The translations under genes were made by a program, and so were the position numbers. Of a stretch of DNA of 64,000 nt, positions 10,261 through 21,839 are shown piece by piece. The stretch comes from Thamnaconus septentrionalis. Its lineage: Eukaryota; Chordata; Actinopteri; Tetraodontiformes; Monacanthidae. Each line of letters opens with the position of its first letter. Within the stretch, counting starts at the first letter, position 1. The stretch spans positions 7,158,001 to 7,222,000 of the forward strand of contig CM020506.1 in assembly GCA_009823395.1 (NCBI GenBank). The letters run 5' to 3'. Below the pieces are notes generated by a model, which made no database searches, was not told the DNA's origin, and worked only from the letters and a program-made list of their open reading frames with translations.

Positions 10261-13200
10261 AAAAAAAAATTAAAAAAAAAAAGATAGAGGAAGAGCCATA
10301 GTGGTAGACAGGCCAGCGTGGGTCGCACTAGGAACATTCAAGTATTCACAAAGCTGTAACTCCATTGATATACATATAAAGAATAATAGAGTCTTGAACT
10401 CTGGTCACTCAGTCTGGTCACCTTCTCCAGCTTCTCCAGCTTCTCTGGTTCCTGAGCTCTGTCTTAGCGCCTGCATCAGAGACACAGATACTGTGGCATG
10501 TATCTTGTGCGTACTTTTTAGTGGAGTAGTGTGAAAATGTAATAAAGATGTGTAATAGCAGTTTAGCTCCGCGATTCATTCAAAAGTCGGGCACTTTTGG
10601 CGTGCAACGCTGAGCTTATCGACTGCCAGCGGCGGACTTCAAACGGCGGTGGAGGTCAGTTTGATCTTGCTCGCCTGCCTCCCCGCGTGAACCGCCAGCC
10701 ACCTCTGACCGAGAGCCGTTTAATACACAATCAGCCAGAAAAACATTGGAATAATATTCACCCACGTGAGTCAAAGCGTTAATAATTTAACTGCCGCTGC
10801 TCTTAATAATGCATTTCTCTAACATCTCTGTGACCGATTAATGGCAGCCGGCCGTTAGCTTCAGCGCTAGTTAGTTTCAGCCTCTGGTTCGCCGTCAAGG
10901 ACACAGTGACTGTTCTTGGACGATCTTTAGACAGAGGGCGATTAATTGACTTGCGGGTGTCTGCGGAGCTTCAAATATGTATGATATTCATACAGAAGCT
11001 GGCAAAATCGCATTACAAGTGTCTCCTCAGTGTGAATCTTAACAAAAACGTTTAGAACATGCTTGAAATACGACAAAGGGGCTGAGGGCTTTACCTTTTT
11101 CACACCAGCAATTTAAAAAAAAAAAAAAAAAAGAAAAATTCACCCACAGTCAAAGTCAAAAAGTTTGTATGCGGAGCCGAGCACTCAGGAGCCGAACTCC
11201 ACCTCACAGTGGCAGAAGTGTTAAGGGGAGAGTTATTCTCCTTCCGTCGTCTGGTGATAATGAGTTTTGGGAATTCTCAGCCATCAACCTTCCCGTATCG
11301 CTCCACGGAGAAATCAAGATTTGCATTATGATTTCAGGTAAAACGGAAGCAGAATGTTGTCACTCTGGGACTCTCACGTGGGATATAATTACTTTGTTGT
11401 CAGTGTCAGTGTTTTTTTTCCAATTCTTTTTTCTTTTCTTTTTCTTTTTTTAGTGGTGCAAAAATAGATGGAGCATTATTTTCCTCTTTTGCCTCATTTT
11501 CACCATAAAATCAAATCAGACCTCAAGCTCACTCAGCAACTATACTGTATTTTTCTCTCATCAGCAAGCTCCAAAAGAGTCACAGTCTCCCAATGCCCTG
11601 CTTCATTCCACACTCTTCTCATACCAGCTGTGGCAACACTATATATAGTCACTAAACCGGAGCAGATATATGGTGCTGCAATATGCCGCCTCCTTGATAT
11701 AAGCATAAATTCTCACTTTGAGTGAATAAAGATACAACAGTTAAACTGGTGATTCTATATGACTGTACACAGACTGTATACAAGTGTTTTCTATTCAATT
11801 ATGGAGCATTACGTTCCCTTTTACGGCTCCGCGCCGGCCCTTTAATAGGCTACTTGCAAGGCAATTATTAATAATGCATGTGGCTACGACACGTAAGGTG
11901 GGTGATGAGGGCAAACGTGCCGCGCTTGCAAATCTGATGCTAATGACAAATCCGGTGCTAAATTCTTCCCCAGCCGCCTTGAGCCATGCATCCAGGTTTA
12001 TCTCGCCCCTCGGGTCGCACAACATCAAACAGCGCCGTTAGGAGGCTTTAAAACTCGGTTCGCGGGACAGCAGAGAGGAATCACCTCGGCTTGTTTGTCA
12101 CTCGGCGGTGGATGTTCTCATGTTCGCCTCCCGTTCGACTGTGAAAGCAAGCTGAACAAAACGGACTAAACCGCGGTGCATTTTTCGGCCCTAATGTGAA
12201 ATGATCCTCGCCGAGATTCTGCCCTCCTCTCTCAGTGCCCTACTGAGCCATTGCCCTTTTGTGACGCCGTGCTTGTCACCACGCAGCCGGCGAGACCGTG
12301 GAGCGTGTGCCAGCGTGCATTAAATCACCAACATCCAGCCGCGGCGTTGCACTCGGCCGACTCCTCGCCAGCAAATTCCTTTTGGCTTAACAAACAATCC
12401 CTGCGTGCAGCAGCAGCCGCTGCGCTCAATAACGGGAAGGCTTTTCAAGCTCAGAAATATATCCTTGGCAATGATTGACTTTGTGTTTTAATCATCCCCT
12501 GTAGAAACGGCACATAGATAGTTAATGTTAAACGCTTGCTGGGTGTGCTGGGCTGCATCTCCGAGGTTTTTGTGTGTGCATGTGTGTGTGCGTGTGTGTT
12601 TTTATCAGTCGTGCTGCAGAAGAGAACGTCGTGCATGTGAAGGGCCACCAGCGCCCGAAGCTGCGGCCAGTTGTCTGTAATGGCTCATCAGCTTCATGAT
12701 GATGAATAATGTCCAGACATTTTATTCATGCCAACCTGCAGGGCCGAAGTCATCAGTCTGACCTCTGGAAGGAAGGAACACATGCTTGTGTTCAGTCTGG
12801 TGTGAGAAACGTCCAGTGTTCCACCCAAAGCTGTCGCTACCCGAACCCTGTTATGCTGCAATTGCTGTTGACAAATAAAAGGCAGGGCAGCTTTAGACTC
12901 ATTTTACAGTACGTGTAGAGAAATGTGGAACCAATCACATTTTACTCCTGGTTCTTTTCATACAGTGATGCTGCTGCAGAAAGTCTAAGAATAAGTTAAT
13001 GATTATATGATGACCATATGATGAAAAAAAAACACACGCAGGCTGATTGCCGCACTGTGGTTTGGTTTCAGTTGTCAACATTCCCTCACTCCAGAAAGGG
13101 ACCGGAACAAGACAGAAGGCTCCACTCTACCCCAGAGTGGAGTTGGAATAAATTTAGTTCAAACACTGATTTGCAGTAACTCACGCCAAGTGTTGGCCAC

Positions 13201-13422
13201 TGCATGAAATTAAATATTTTCGGTGGGACTTTCCCAAATGGAAAATGTGAAAATTATTAAATGTGAAGATTATTGAAGAGAAATTTCCTTTTTTAACCCA
13301 ATGTTCCCTAAGCACGTACAGTTCATTGGGTTAATGGGACTCAATAAACTGTAGTTAAGCGTAGCATTCAGCATGCAGAGAAGTCAAATGTAAGACCCGA
13401 AAGACAAAATAAACCATGAAAA

Positions 13423-13424
<2 letters not shown>

Positions 13425-13475
<51 letters not shown>

Positions 13476-13492
13476 CACGCGCGTGTGTGTGT
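13425..13492 (+). repeat. (GT)n microsatellite, compound
   Basis: A GT run of about 48 bases is followed by GGCACGC and a second shorter GT run. It is likely length-polymorphic. Confidence 0.95.
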
Positions 13493-13714
13493 CTGGTGGT
13501 GTGGGGTGACAAGAACATACACAGAAGCCTAAGGGAGGGGGAAGGGGTTGCAGCTCAGAAGGTGATCAGCAGCTCCGTCTTGTGCGCGTGGGAGTGAATG
13601 CCAATTAAAAGCCAATTCACACGTCTATTACTGTCTCGGGAGGCTGATCTGCAGCTGGCGAAACAGACTAGCGTCTCTATTATGTCGCTGTCTGTACCGC
13701 AGCTTCCTGCGGAT

Positions 13715-13742
<28 letters not shown>
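13715..13742 (+). repeat. (CA)14 microsatellite
   Basis: A pure CA run is followed by three GACG units (GACGGACGGACG). Confidence 0.95.
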
Positions 13743-13745
<3 letters not shown>

Positions 13746-15299
13746 GGACGGACGAAATACTCTTGCCTCTTGCTCTGTCAGTGTCCTTAATGAGCTGCGG
13801 CTTGGCCGGTGATTGGCCTGCGTGTGTCGGCGTCCCAAAAATAGATTCGAGTGCGGCCGCGGCGTGGGTGGCGTCTGGCCTGAGGACGGTTCTCTGTCCT
13901 CGGGGGGGTTCGTGGGATGTGTGAGGATGTTATTGCAACAGGCGTACAGCCACGTGGAGCTGGAGCGGAGGCTCGGCGCTCGGTACAGTTGGAAGTGCTG
14001 CCGAGCAGGACAATAAAGGCCAATGTAAACCATCCTGGACTGGTCTTCCCATGCGGAGATACAATCTGTGCAAACACCAGTGACCTTTTCGTGACAATCT
14101 CAGGAAATGCCAGCAGGCGAGGCGGCGGCATGAATACTTGAACGCGGCGAGGTTGCGGTTGAGGACGTCCCGGGCTTCGCCTGAGCTCCTTAAGGCAGCT
14201 GTGCTTCAGTCCAGTGCTCAGCTCATGTTCCTCAATGACCCGAGCAGAAAGACCCTGTGGGTTAGAGATTGAGAGGCAGCCTCGGAATTATTGATGAGCC
14301 ACTGCAGCAAGGAAAAATCTTTGCGTACTGTTTGTGTACCATATCATGCATAATGCATGGACGGGAACAAAGTCCCCAACTTTGAGTGGCATTCGGCGGC
14401 AGAGATTCGAAAAGCTGCCGCAGGACACTGCCACTCGTTTGCTTTGGAATCTGCGACGCTTCCCCGTCCGCGTGTGAATGCGACGACGTGACACATGGCA
14501 AAACACATTGCGAGAGGGAAAAGCTGTCAAGCAGACGACAAGCGTCCTCAACAGGTGACTGGGGTTTCATCCTGTTTTGGTCAATTAGCCAGAGCACCGT
14601 GTCACATGACCGTGTGATCCGTATTGTTACATTGCATGGGTTTGCGATTCTCATCAGGCACAGAGTTTTGATCTTGAGAGGTACATTCACTTGTCAGGAT
14701 CGAGGGTTTGCATAAAAATTGCAGTTGCCTTAAATATATTATATTTCTTTACTGCTTGATTTGCCAATGCCAGGAGCTTTACTCTGAAGATTCACTTTGT
14801 TGTAATGCGAGACTTGATCATCATTGTTACTTTTTCTTTATTTACTGTCATCGGGCAATCACACTATACTTCCTTAATCTGTATGTCCTCTTGTGAGCGT
14901 TTTTATTATTCCTTATTATAGATATATAAGACTTTATATATGTTATGTAACATGTATTGACATTTTACAGATTTTATGACTAATTTTACTGCAAGTTCTA
15001 TTCCATTTCTGTTTCCCATTGGGGGTTAGGGTTAGGTTACTTTTTCAAGCATAAATGTTCCTTATTATTATTCCCACTTTTTAGATCTTTTCATTCATCA
15101 CAGAGTCACAGCCACACAATTGATGATGATCGACGAGTATCCACAAAAATGGCACCTCTAGATCTGTTTGCAGGCTCTCATCAAAAATGTTAATTTCTTT
15201 TAATGAAAGAAGGAAAAGACGACAAGAAATAACTGAGTGAATTCTACTGGGAAACATGAATGATGTCTCACGTCATACTATTCTTGAACTTGTCCTCAG

Positions 15300-15401
15300 G
15301 GCTTAGTGATCGAGCGGATCGGGAGGAAGCCCCTGCTCATCTTCGGTTTCTCTGCCATGGCCTTGTTTTTCAGCCTACTTACAGTGTTCCTCAATTTCCA
15401 G
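15300..15401 (+). CDS. slc2a9: slc2a9 exon encoding the helix 8-9 loop and helix 9
   Basis: This 102-base exon (34 codons, phase 0 at both ends) starts after TGTCCTCAG and ends before GTAAGC. The product begins GLVIERIGRKPLL, which contains the conserved cytoplasmic E-R-x-G-R-R/K motif between helices 8 and 9 of sugar porters. Helix 9 follows as IFGFSAMALFFSLLTVFL. The charged Arg/Lys residues of the motif are all present. It is separated from the next exon by only 210 bases, the shortest intron in the visible gene. Confidence 0.95.
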
Positions 15402-15469
15402 GTAAGCTCCAAGTCTACCTCCTTCCTCACTGACCTCGTTTCCCACACACACACACACGCACGCACACA

Positions 15470-15534
<65 letters not shown>

Positions 15535-15611
15535 CTCACGGCCCCTTTGAGTAGGATCGCTCTGCATATACACTGATTATATGTTCACTGCATATCATCC
15601 ATCTTCTCCAG
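15402..15611 (+). other. Short slc2a9 intron (210 bases) dominated by a microsatellite
   Basis: The intron runs from GTAAGC to ATCTTCTCCAG. About 90 of its 210 bases (15444-15533) are an AC/ACGC simple repeat. The rest is a short donor-proximal segment and about 78 bases containing the branch region and a modest pyrimidine tract. Confidence 0.93.
15444..15533 (+). repeat. (AC)n/(ACGC)n compound microsatellite inside a short intron
   Basis: AC units flank a block of ACGC tetramers and the run ends about 78 bases before the splice acceptor. Alternating purine-pyrimidine with CG steps has Z-DNA-forming character. It is expected to vary in length between individuals. Confidence 0.95.
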
Positions 15612-15687
15612 GACAGAGTTCCATGGATGCCCTACCTCAGCTACATCTGTATCCTGGCTGTGATCGCGTCGTTTTGCTCTGGTCCAG
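15612..15687 (+). CDS. slc2a9: slc2a9 exon encoding the helix 9-10 loop and start of helix 10
   Basis: This 76-base exon follows CTTCTCCAG and precedes GTAGGA. It enters in phase 0 and leaves with one base (G) of a split Gly codon completed by GT at 31161. The product is [20 protein letters not shown], then FCSGP. PWMPYLS is the conserved extracellular turn into helix 10 in class I and II GLUTs. SGP plus the following GG gives the GPGGIP helix 10 motif. The phase change from 0 to 1 is matched exactly by the next exon, which supports both boundaries. Confidence 0.94.
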
Positions 15688-17192
15688 GTAGGACAGCACA
15701 TTAATGTTGCTCACCTGAATCTTTAAGTCCGGTCTGCTTCCATTTCAAAAAGCTGCTCCTCCATCTTGACAACTTCCAACTTGCTGCAGTTTTATCATTC
15801 AGTTTAAGTATCACAGAATACACCATAGGCTTTTTTTTTTTAAAGACCAATCGGGTGAGAAACGACTTTTCCAAGACGTTTTGATAAAAACAGGGGTAAA
15901 GGCGAGTGGATGGCAATTGTTACATAAAAGCCTCCAGGCTTGTGCACATGTTCCTCGGTGGAAAACATTGTTTCTCCCTGGTGACTTTAGCAGTGCTTTT
16001 TAATTTTACCTCTTGCACCAAAACAAAGCCTCAAGCGGGTGAATGAAATCTGATTGGTCCAAGGTTTGTTTGCAATTACCCTCCAAGCCGAAGCGCTTCC
16101 TATGAGCTTTTTGCCAGATGGATAATTTAAACAAAACCCACCGAGTCTGGAATTTCTTCACCTGCCCTCGTTATCTGTGCGCTCCCAGCAGCAATCACGT
16201 ATGCAGCCTTTTGTCCAGTCCCCCTCTTGTGCCTTTCAAAGGCCTGATGGGCCGACTGCATGTTAATTAGTAACAATAAATAGCCCTCTGCATTTCTTCA
16301 GTCCCCGCACATGTTTGATGTGAAAAAAAGATTCATGCACGCGCTCTGCCAGCGTTCCAAGTCTGACATTGGGTTTCAAGGTGAGACGATTGCCGCCACC
16401 ACACATGCACGTCTCTTCTACTATGATCATGCCTGCGGGAAGTGTCAGCGCTGCAAAGTGACCCTGTTGCAGCACACGACCAATGGAGTCTGAGAGAATT
16501 TTTTCTTTTTTTGAAAAGAAAGACAAAAAAATAAAGAAAGGACAGCGGTTTGATTTTCCCCCAGTTGAGGGACATTGTTTAGCAAGATTACAACAAACTT
16601 AAAAGCTATTATTTGGTCTCACACCTCCGCTACAACTCAGGTCCCACTGCTCTGATCCACCTCATCACCGAGGCAGTAGAGATCCTTTATCATTTGGTGC
16701 CTGGATCCAACAATGATTTATGGCCTGACGAAAACAAAAACGGAGACGCTGAAGGAATGTTGAAATGAGGGGAAAATTCACATGAGGGGAGACCCCAAGC
16801 CTCTAAGGGTGTTGGGGGGTGGGGGAAGGTAAGGCGTGTGGGTTGATGATACATGAGGAAAGAGAAAATCGTCTCTTCACCATGGAAACAAGGGCCCAGA
16901 TATTTCAGCGTCTGATGAGGCCTCGGAAATCGTCCGACTCCATGACAGAAAAATACCTTCTCGTAGATGAATGTAATGTTGCTGCTGCTGCTGCTTGATT
17001 GGATCTTAATGGGATGTGGTAAATGAAATGCGAAGCTGAATGAAATGCGAAGCTGATTGTTTATATATTATTTATATAATGATCACATATATATATGGTG
17101 GTGCGGAGGGGTGGGGGGGGGGTGAACATGTATGAGTATTTTTAGTCATTTGAATGACTGCAATGTTACATTAAAAGTTTTAGTGGGTCAAT

Positions 17193-17221
17193 TCTTTCTT
17201 TCTTCCTTCCTTCCTTCCTTC

Positions 17222-17275
<54 letters not shown>
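17193..17275 (+). repeat. (CTTT)n/(CCTT)n microsatellite
   Basis: A pyrimidine-only tetranucleotide tract of about 83 bases; such homopyrimidine runs can form triplex structures. Confidence 0.95.
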
Positions 17276-18638
17276 ATCTAATCGTTTTACACATCGTATT
17301 GTTTATGATGGATTTTTTGATACATTTGTTTTTTGTTTGTTTTTTGCTCACAACCATTTCAATTTTAGACACAGAAACGAGTTATAAAAAGTTAATTTGT
17401 AATTACTGGCATTTCAACTTTCATTAGATCAATGAAGTCATCAAAAAGCATGTTTGTATTTTAACTACAAAATCTGACATGACCATTCAGGGGAAAAGTA
17501 GTTTCCCTGCAGTACCTCCTGTATCAAAGTAAAGTAATTTGATACAACATATATACATACTTCAACTGTGATATACGGGTGACATAGTCTGTCATAACCA
17601 GCTTAATGATGTTGTGTCTCTCGGTGAAAACGATGCTACAGACTCAACTGTTTCTCCGGCTGCCTCCACTCGGCTCTCTCTGCTGCACACGAGCAACGTT
17701 TGCACCTCACACAGTCTGACAGGGTTCCAGCTTCCTGCAGGGCTCGGCACAGTTGTGCGTGCCTGTGCAAAGTGAAGCAGCCACGGAACAATGTGTGATA
17801 GAGCTTTCACACCTCTTGTTCAGTGTTCCCAGCCAGTGCCGACCCCACTGGAACCTAATCTTTTATTTTATGAAGAGGGGGATGACATAGGAAGTGAGCA
17901 GCTGGTCATTTGTGAGGGTCTTGCCTGAGATTTAATGAACTTGCTTATGCCTCATTGTTTCTCACGGAAGATGTTTTAATAGACATCTTCTTATGAGAAC
18001 AAAGAAGCACTCTTACAGCATTAATCTCCACCACGGCGGAGCGTTTACCCCAAGCACAAGATTAATTATACAACAAAAAAAAAAAAAAAATCCAAAACCT
18101 TCAATTACAATCCGTTCATGGCTACGAGCTTAAGTACTAAAGGCAAACTGCACAGCACATTTAACTGCCGTGATGAAGTTTTTCATGCTGGCTTCCACAC
18201 CGTGGGAGACGGCATTTGCAGTTTTTTTTTCCTTCCGCATCATAAACACATAACTGCCTGATTATCTTTGTAATAAATGATAACAAACCTTCAGAGAGAG
18301 AGAGATGAAGTCCAGACCTGAAAAACAGAGTGTACACAGTTCACATTATAATCATGTACGCATTGTAGCGAGACAAAATATTCACAGATTTGTTAACATT
18401 GTAGACTCTACTAAAGCTTGAGGGGCCATGTGTCTCCTCCGTGTCCAAAGTAATATTAACTCTGGGATAAAAAAAAACAAACCCAAAAACAAACAATTTA
18501 GGACAAAAATAATTTGGTCGAAGTGCCGAGGCTGCTTGAAACAACGTGTTAAAATGTTTTAGAGGCGTTTTAACTCAGTGGTTTTCACTGTTTGGTGTTT
18601 CACTCCTAGCCTTAAGTCCTCCTGTGCACGCGTGTTTG

Positions 18639-18640
<2 letters not shown>

Positions 18641-18679
<39 letters not shown>
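18641..18679 (+). repeat. (GT)n microsatellite
   Basis: A pure GT run of about 39 bases followed by GCATGCGTGC. Confidence 0.95.
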
Positions 18680-18680
<1 letters not shown>

Positions 18681-20085
18681 ATGCGTGCACAACCTCCACA
18701 TGTCTGAGTGGGTTCTTCCTCTGCTGCTCTGCGGGCTTAAACAGAAAACAATAGAGAAGAAAGACACGTCTTGAGGCTGCAGTGTTGTGTTTTGCTCCTC
18801 ATCCTCGACAGTCACGATCTGGTGCACGTGCAGGACACAACCGCAGCATCCAGCAGTGTGCGAATGGCTCCTTTAAGTAATCAGCCCACTTGCGGTAACC
18901 GCTGTCACCAGCGTGCTGACATTTACCTCACACGAAATTGACAAAAGGTGAAGCTTTCAGAATTCACTTTCAGTCATCTTACATCAGATGATTGGCAGGC
19001 GAACCGCTATCGGCTAAAGCCAATCCATTCTTCTGTCCAGAACTGAAGCTAATTGGATTCTTTTATACCTGCGGGGATGTTGAAAAATGGGTCGGGGTTT
19101 CCGCATTATCATGAAGCCCACCGATAGTTGGGCCATCTAAGAAGCTGACGCCTGCAGGAAAGTTCCAACCCCGAGGCGCCATAATCAGACTCCGCCCCCT
19201 CTGCCCCAGTGTGAAAAATGAGGTTTGAAAGACCCAGAAATGCTATATCTAACAATTATTTGAAACAATGTGTGATCTGAACTTGAGCCTGAACTTATAT
19301 TCCCTTTTGGTCATCTATTCAGTTGGCACGTGAGCAGAAATATTTGGCTCCGTTTCTGATGCAGCGCTCAGAGAATCAGATTTATAAAACCTTGTTCAGC
19401 AAAAGAAACATCACTACAGCCCTGGTGATGCTGCTGTTTCTTTTTCTTTTTGTAACTTAACAAAATGATCACAACGGCGTCATTCATTTTGGCTGCATTT
19501 GCACCACAGGTCATGATGTATTGTGATGACTGCAGATCCATTTAAGCTCTCTTGGTGTCTTCAAATTGGCCATTTAAAATTCTAGCCCGCCCGCAGAAGT
19601 AGTTCATTGCCTGAACTTCAACTTTTGAATAACAGTCACTATGATAAAAGTTCTTTGACTACCTTATAATAAAATATATGTCATATAATGCATTACTAAT
19701 ATGACATTTTTTCTCTTTCTCTAAGAACTGGATTGTTACAATTATCTTAAGTGCTCAAGAAGAATATTAAGAAAAGAGTTAAGAGCACATCATTCAAAGA
19801 AATTCTTTATTTGCCACTAATGAAGCCCTTTCTTCGTCTATTCATCCATTCATCCATGCAAATGTACTTTCTTAAAGAAGTGTGAGCACTCTTGACACCA
19901 GGCGTGATGCTTCAGGCAGAAACTTTGGTCCTCTTATCAATGAAAAATAGATCAAAATGTGGCTCTCCATATGGCCGTCACTGATGTTCAAAGGAGGAGA
20001 ACTCATGAAGCAGCTCGTTGGCAGACCTTTATTGGACTGAAATGAAATGCATGTCGTCCCCAAGAGACGCAGACGTTGTTCATCC

Positions 20086-20126
20086 CTCTTCGGCGTGTGA
20101 AAACTCTCTTTTCACACGCCGAAGAG
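20086..20126. repeat. Perfect 18-bp inverted repeat with 5-base loop
   Basis: The left arm CTCTTCGGCGTGTGAAAA (20086-20103) and right arm TTTTCACACGCCGAAGAG (20109-20126) are exact reverse complements around CTCTC. Pairing stops at both ends of the stem. The stem is about half GC in an AT-rich intron. No T-run terminator or longer precursor is seen, and no flanking target-site duplication was noticed. Confidence 0.95.
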
Positions 20127-21555
20127 ATCTGACTTTACATAAAAAGCCTAAAGTTTCTGTGCATTTTCACAATTAATGGCTTAAGAGCTTCATCAACTGT
20201 CATCGTATGTTTCCGCCTCAGTGCTCAATGTTAGCGCTGCGTTTTCCACCTGAATCGGCTGAAAACGTCTTGAATGTAACAAAGCCTGCAACATGCTTTC
20301 ACCACTGCAGCTTCCTCCTTCTGCTCCACCAGCTTTGCCTTGGCAATCACACTGAACGCAGTCGCAGTGCTGTCAAAGTGTTGTAGTCGCCTTGTTTAAA
20401 AACAAACAGGAAATTAGCTGTGTTTAACCCTCATTAAGTCAATTTGACCAATGAAAGAATGGAAAATAGAAAACCGGAAAGCTGAATTTGTTGTTTTTTG
20501 CTAATGTGATCAGCTCAGGAACTCAGGATTGACTCTTTTTTTAGAGCTTCCTGAACTGAATAACTGAGAGTTAGATGTCCTGCCAATCCTCCCTCCAAAT
20601 TACCAATGCCTCCCTTAGTTCACAAAAAACTCCACCAGATGGATTCCTGGCTCAGCATATTTCCAGAATGCACAGAGGACCTTTTTTTTCTATTCCTGAA
20701 GAAAGCATGGAGTAAAAATGGGCAGGGTGAACTGCACATTTCTAACTGAGGAATAGTTCGATATAAGAGGAAGAGATTAACAAATTTTGAAGCAAACTTT
20801 TAGATTTTCCCCAAAAGCAATGAGTGATGAGTGTTTTAGTGCCAACAAGTGAGGCTTAAGTGTAGTTATGTGATAGGACGGCGCAATGTGGTTATTGGAG
20901 GAACCAGTGGAATCAGAGCAGAATCAGCAGACGAATGAGGAAAGAATTTCAGGAATTACTAATGATTTGGGGCATGGTATTGGTGAGGGTAAGAACCTAA
21001 AGCCGGTGTTGTATTTTATTGTGACTGTGAGGAAACATTTACATTTACCTGCCTGCTCGTTGACTTTTTTTTCACACTAGCGATTCATTTCCAGTCTGGA
21101 AATCAGACAGAGGGCTTTGGCTGTACAGTCTGACATCATGTAGAAAGTAAATAGCGCGCTCCCGCTGAGTGGAAATAATAGCAGGAAAAATGTCTTTGCT
21201 GGATTAAACACGTTGGTTTAAATTCTCATTTGCAGCCTGTCAGCCAGCGATGAGAACAACCTCATTTTGCACAAGATGGTTTTGATGGAGACTTTTCTTA
21301 ACGTTATCAACACACACAGCTCAGGCTTCCATTCCCAGCTCACACCGTTATCCCCACACTAAGTGCCGGTGGATATTGCTCAACTCATTGCATCCCTTGT
21401 GCAATGGTTATTCGGCCTCTAATGGCATCCTGGTGCCGTATTTATCCTGTAATTAGAGTAGTAGACAGTCAACACAATGTTTCTCTTTCCTCTTAATGGT
21501 GTATTGGAGATAATTTTAATTTTTGTCACACATCGACAAAACAATATGCAGCTAA

Positions 21556-21605
21556 GATTTAAAGGCGCAGTGTGTGGTAGTCAGCGACATGTAATGGTAG
21601 GACAG
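21556..21605 (+). repeat. End of a short fish dispersed repeat
   Basis: The sequence TTTAAAGGCGCAGTGTGTGG is followed by TAGTCAGCGACATGTAATGG. This resembles the AAAGGYGCAGTGTGTAG...TAGCGACATCTAGTGG start of a common short teleost element. Only the first 50 bases are recognisable. Confidence 0.45.
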
Positions 21606-21731
21606 CGTACTGCATGCAAGCAATGTCAATGACCGTGATTTCAAGGCAAAATCAAATCCACATTCTAGGCTGCTGCAGATACTTTGCCATGCTTGTTATC
21701 AAATAAAAACACAAGAGTGACTTATTGTTTA

Positions 21732-21839
<108 letters not shown>

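Larger units (their letters stand above)
9142..15299 (+). other. slc2a9 intron between helix 8 and helix 9 exons
   Basis: The 6,158-base intron contains a dispersed repeat (about 10078-10260), CA/GT microsatellites at 13425-13492 and 13715-13742, and two stretches with more CpG than the surroundings: about 11800-12480 and 13560-14180, the latter with a NotI-type GCGGCCGC near 13854. Many short open frames overlap on both strands in these blocks and none has a recognisable domain. A short GGGTTAGGGTTAGG run is near 15024. No gene is supported inside the intron. Confidence 0.8.

Noticed and set aside
15023..15038. GGGGTTAGGGTTAGG as an interstitial telomeric repeat; also 41389-41399 and 47453-47462
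   Set aside because: Only one to two units of TTAGGG are present in each place, which is too short to call a telomeric array.
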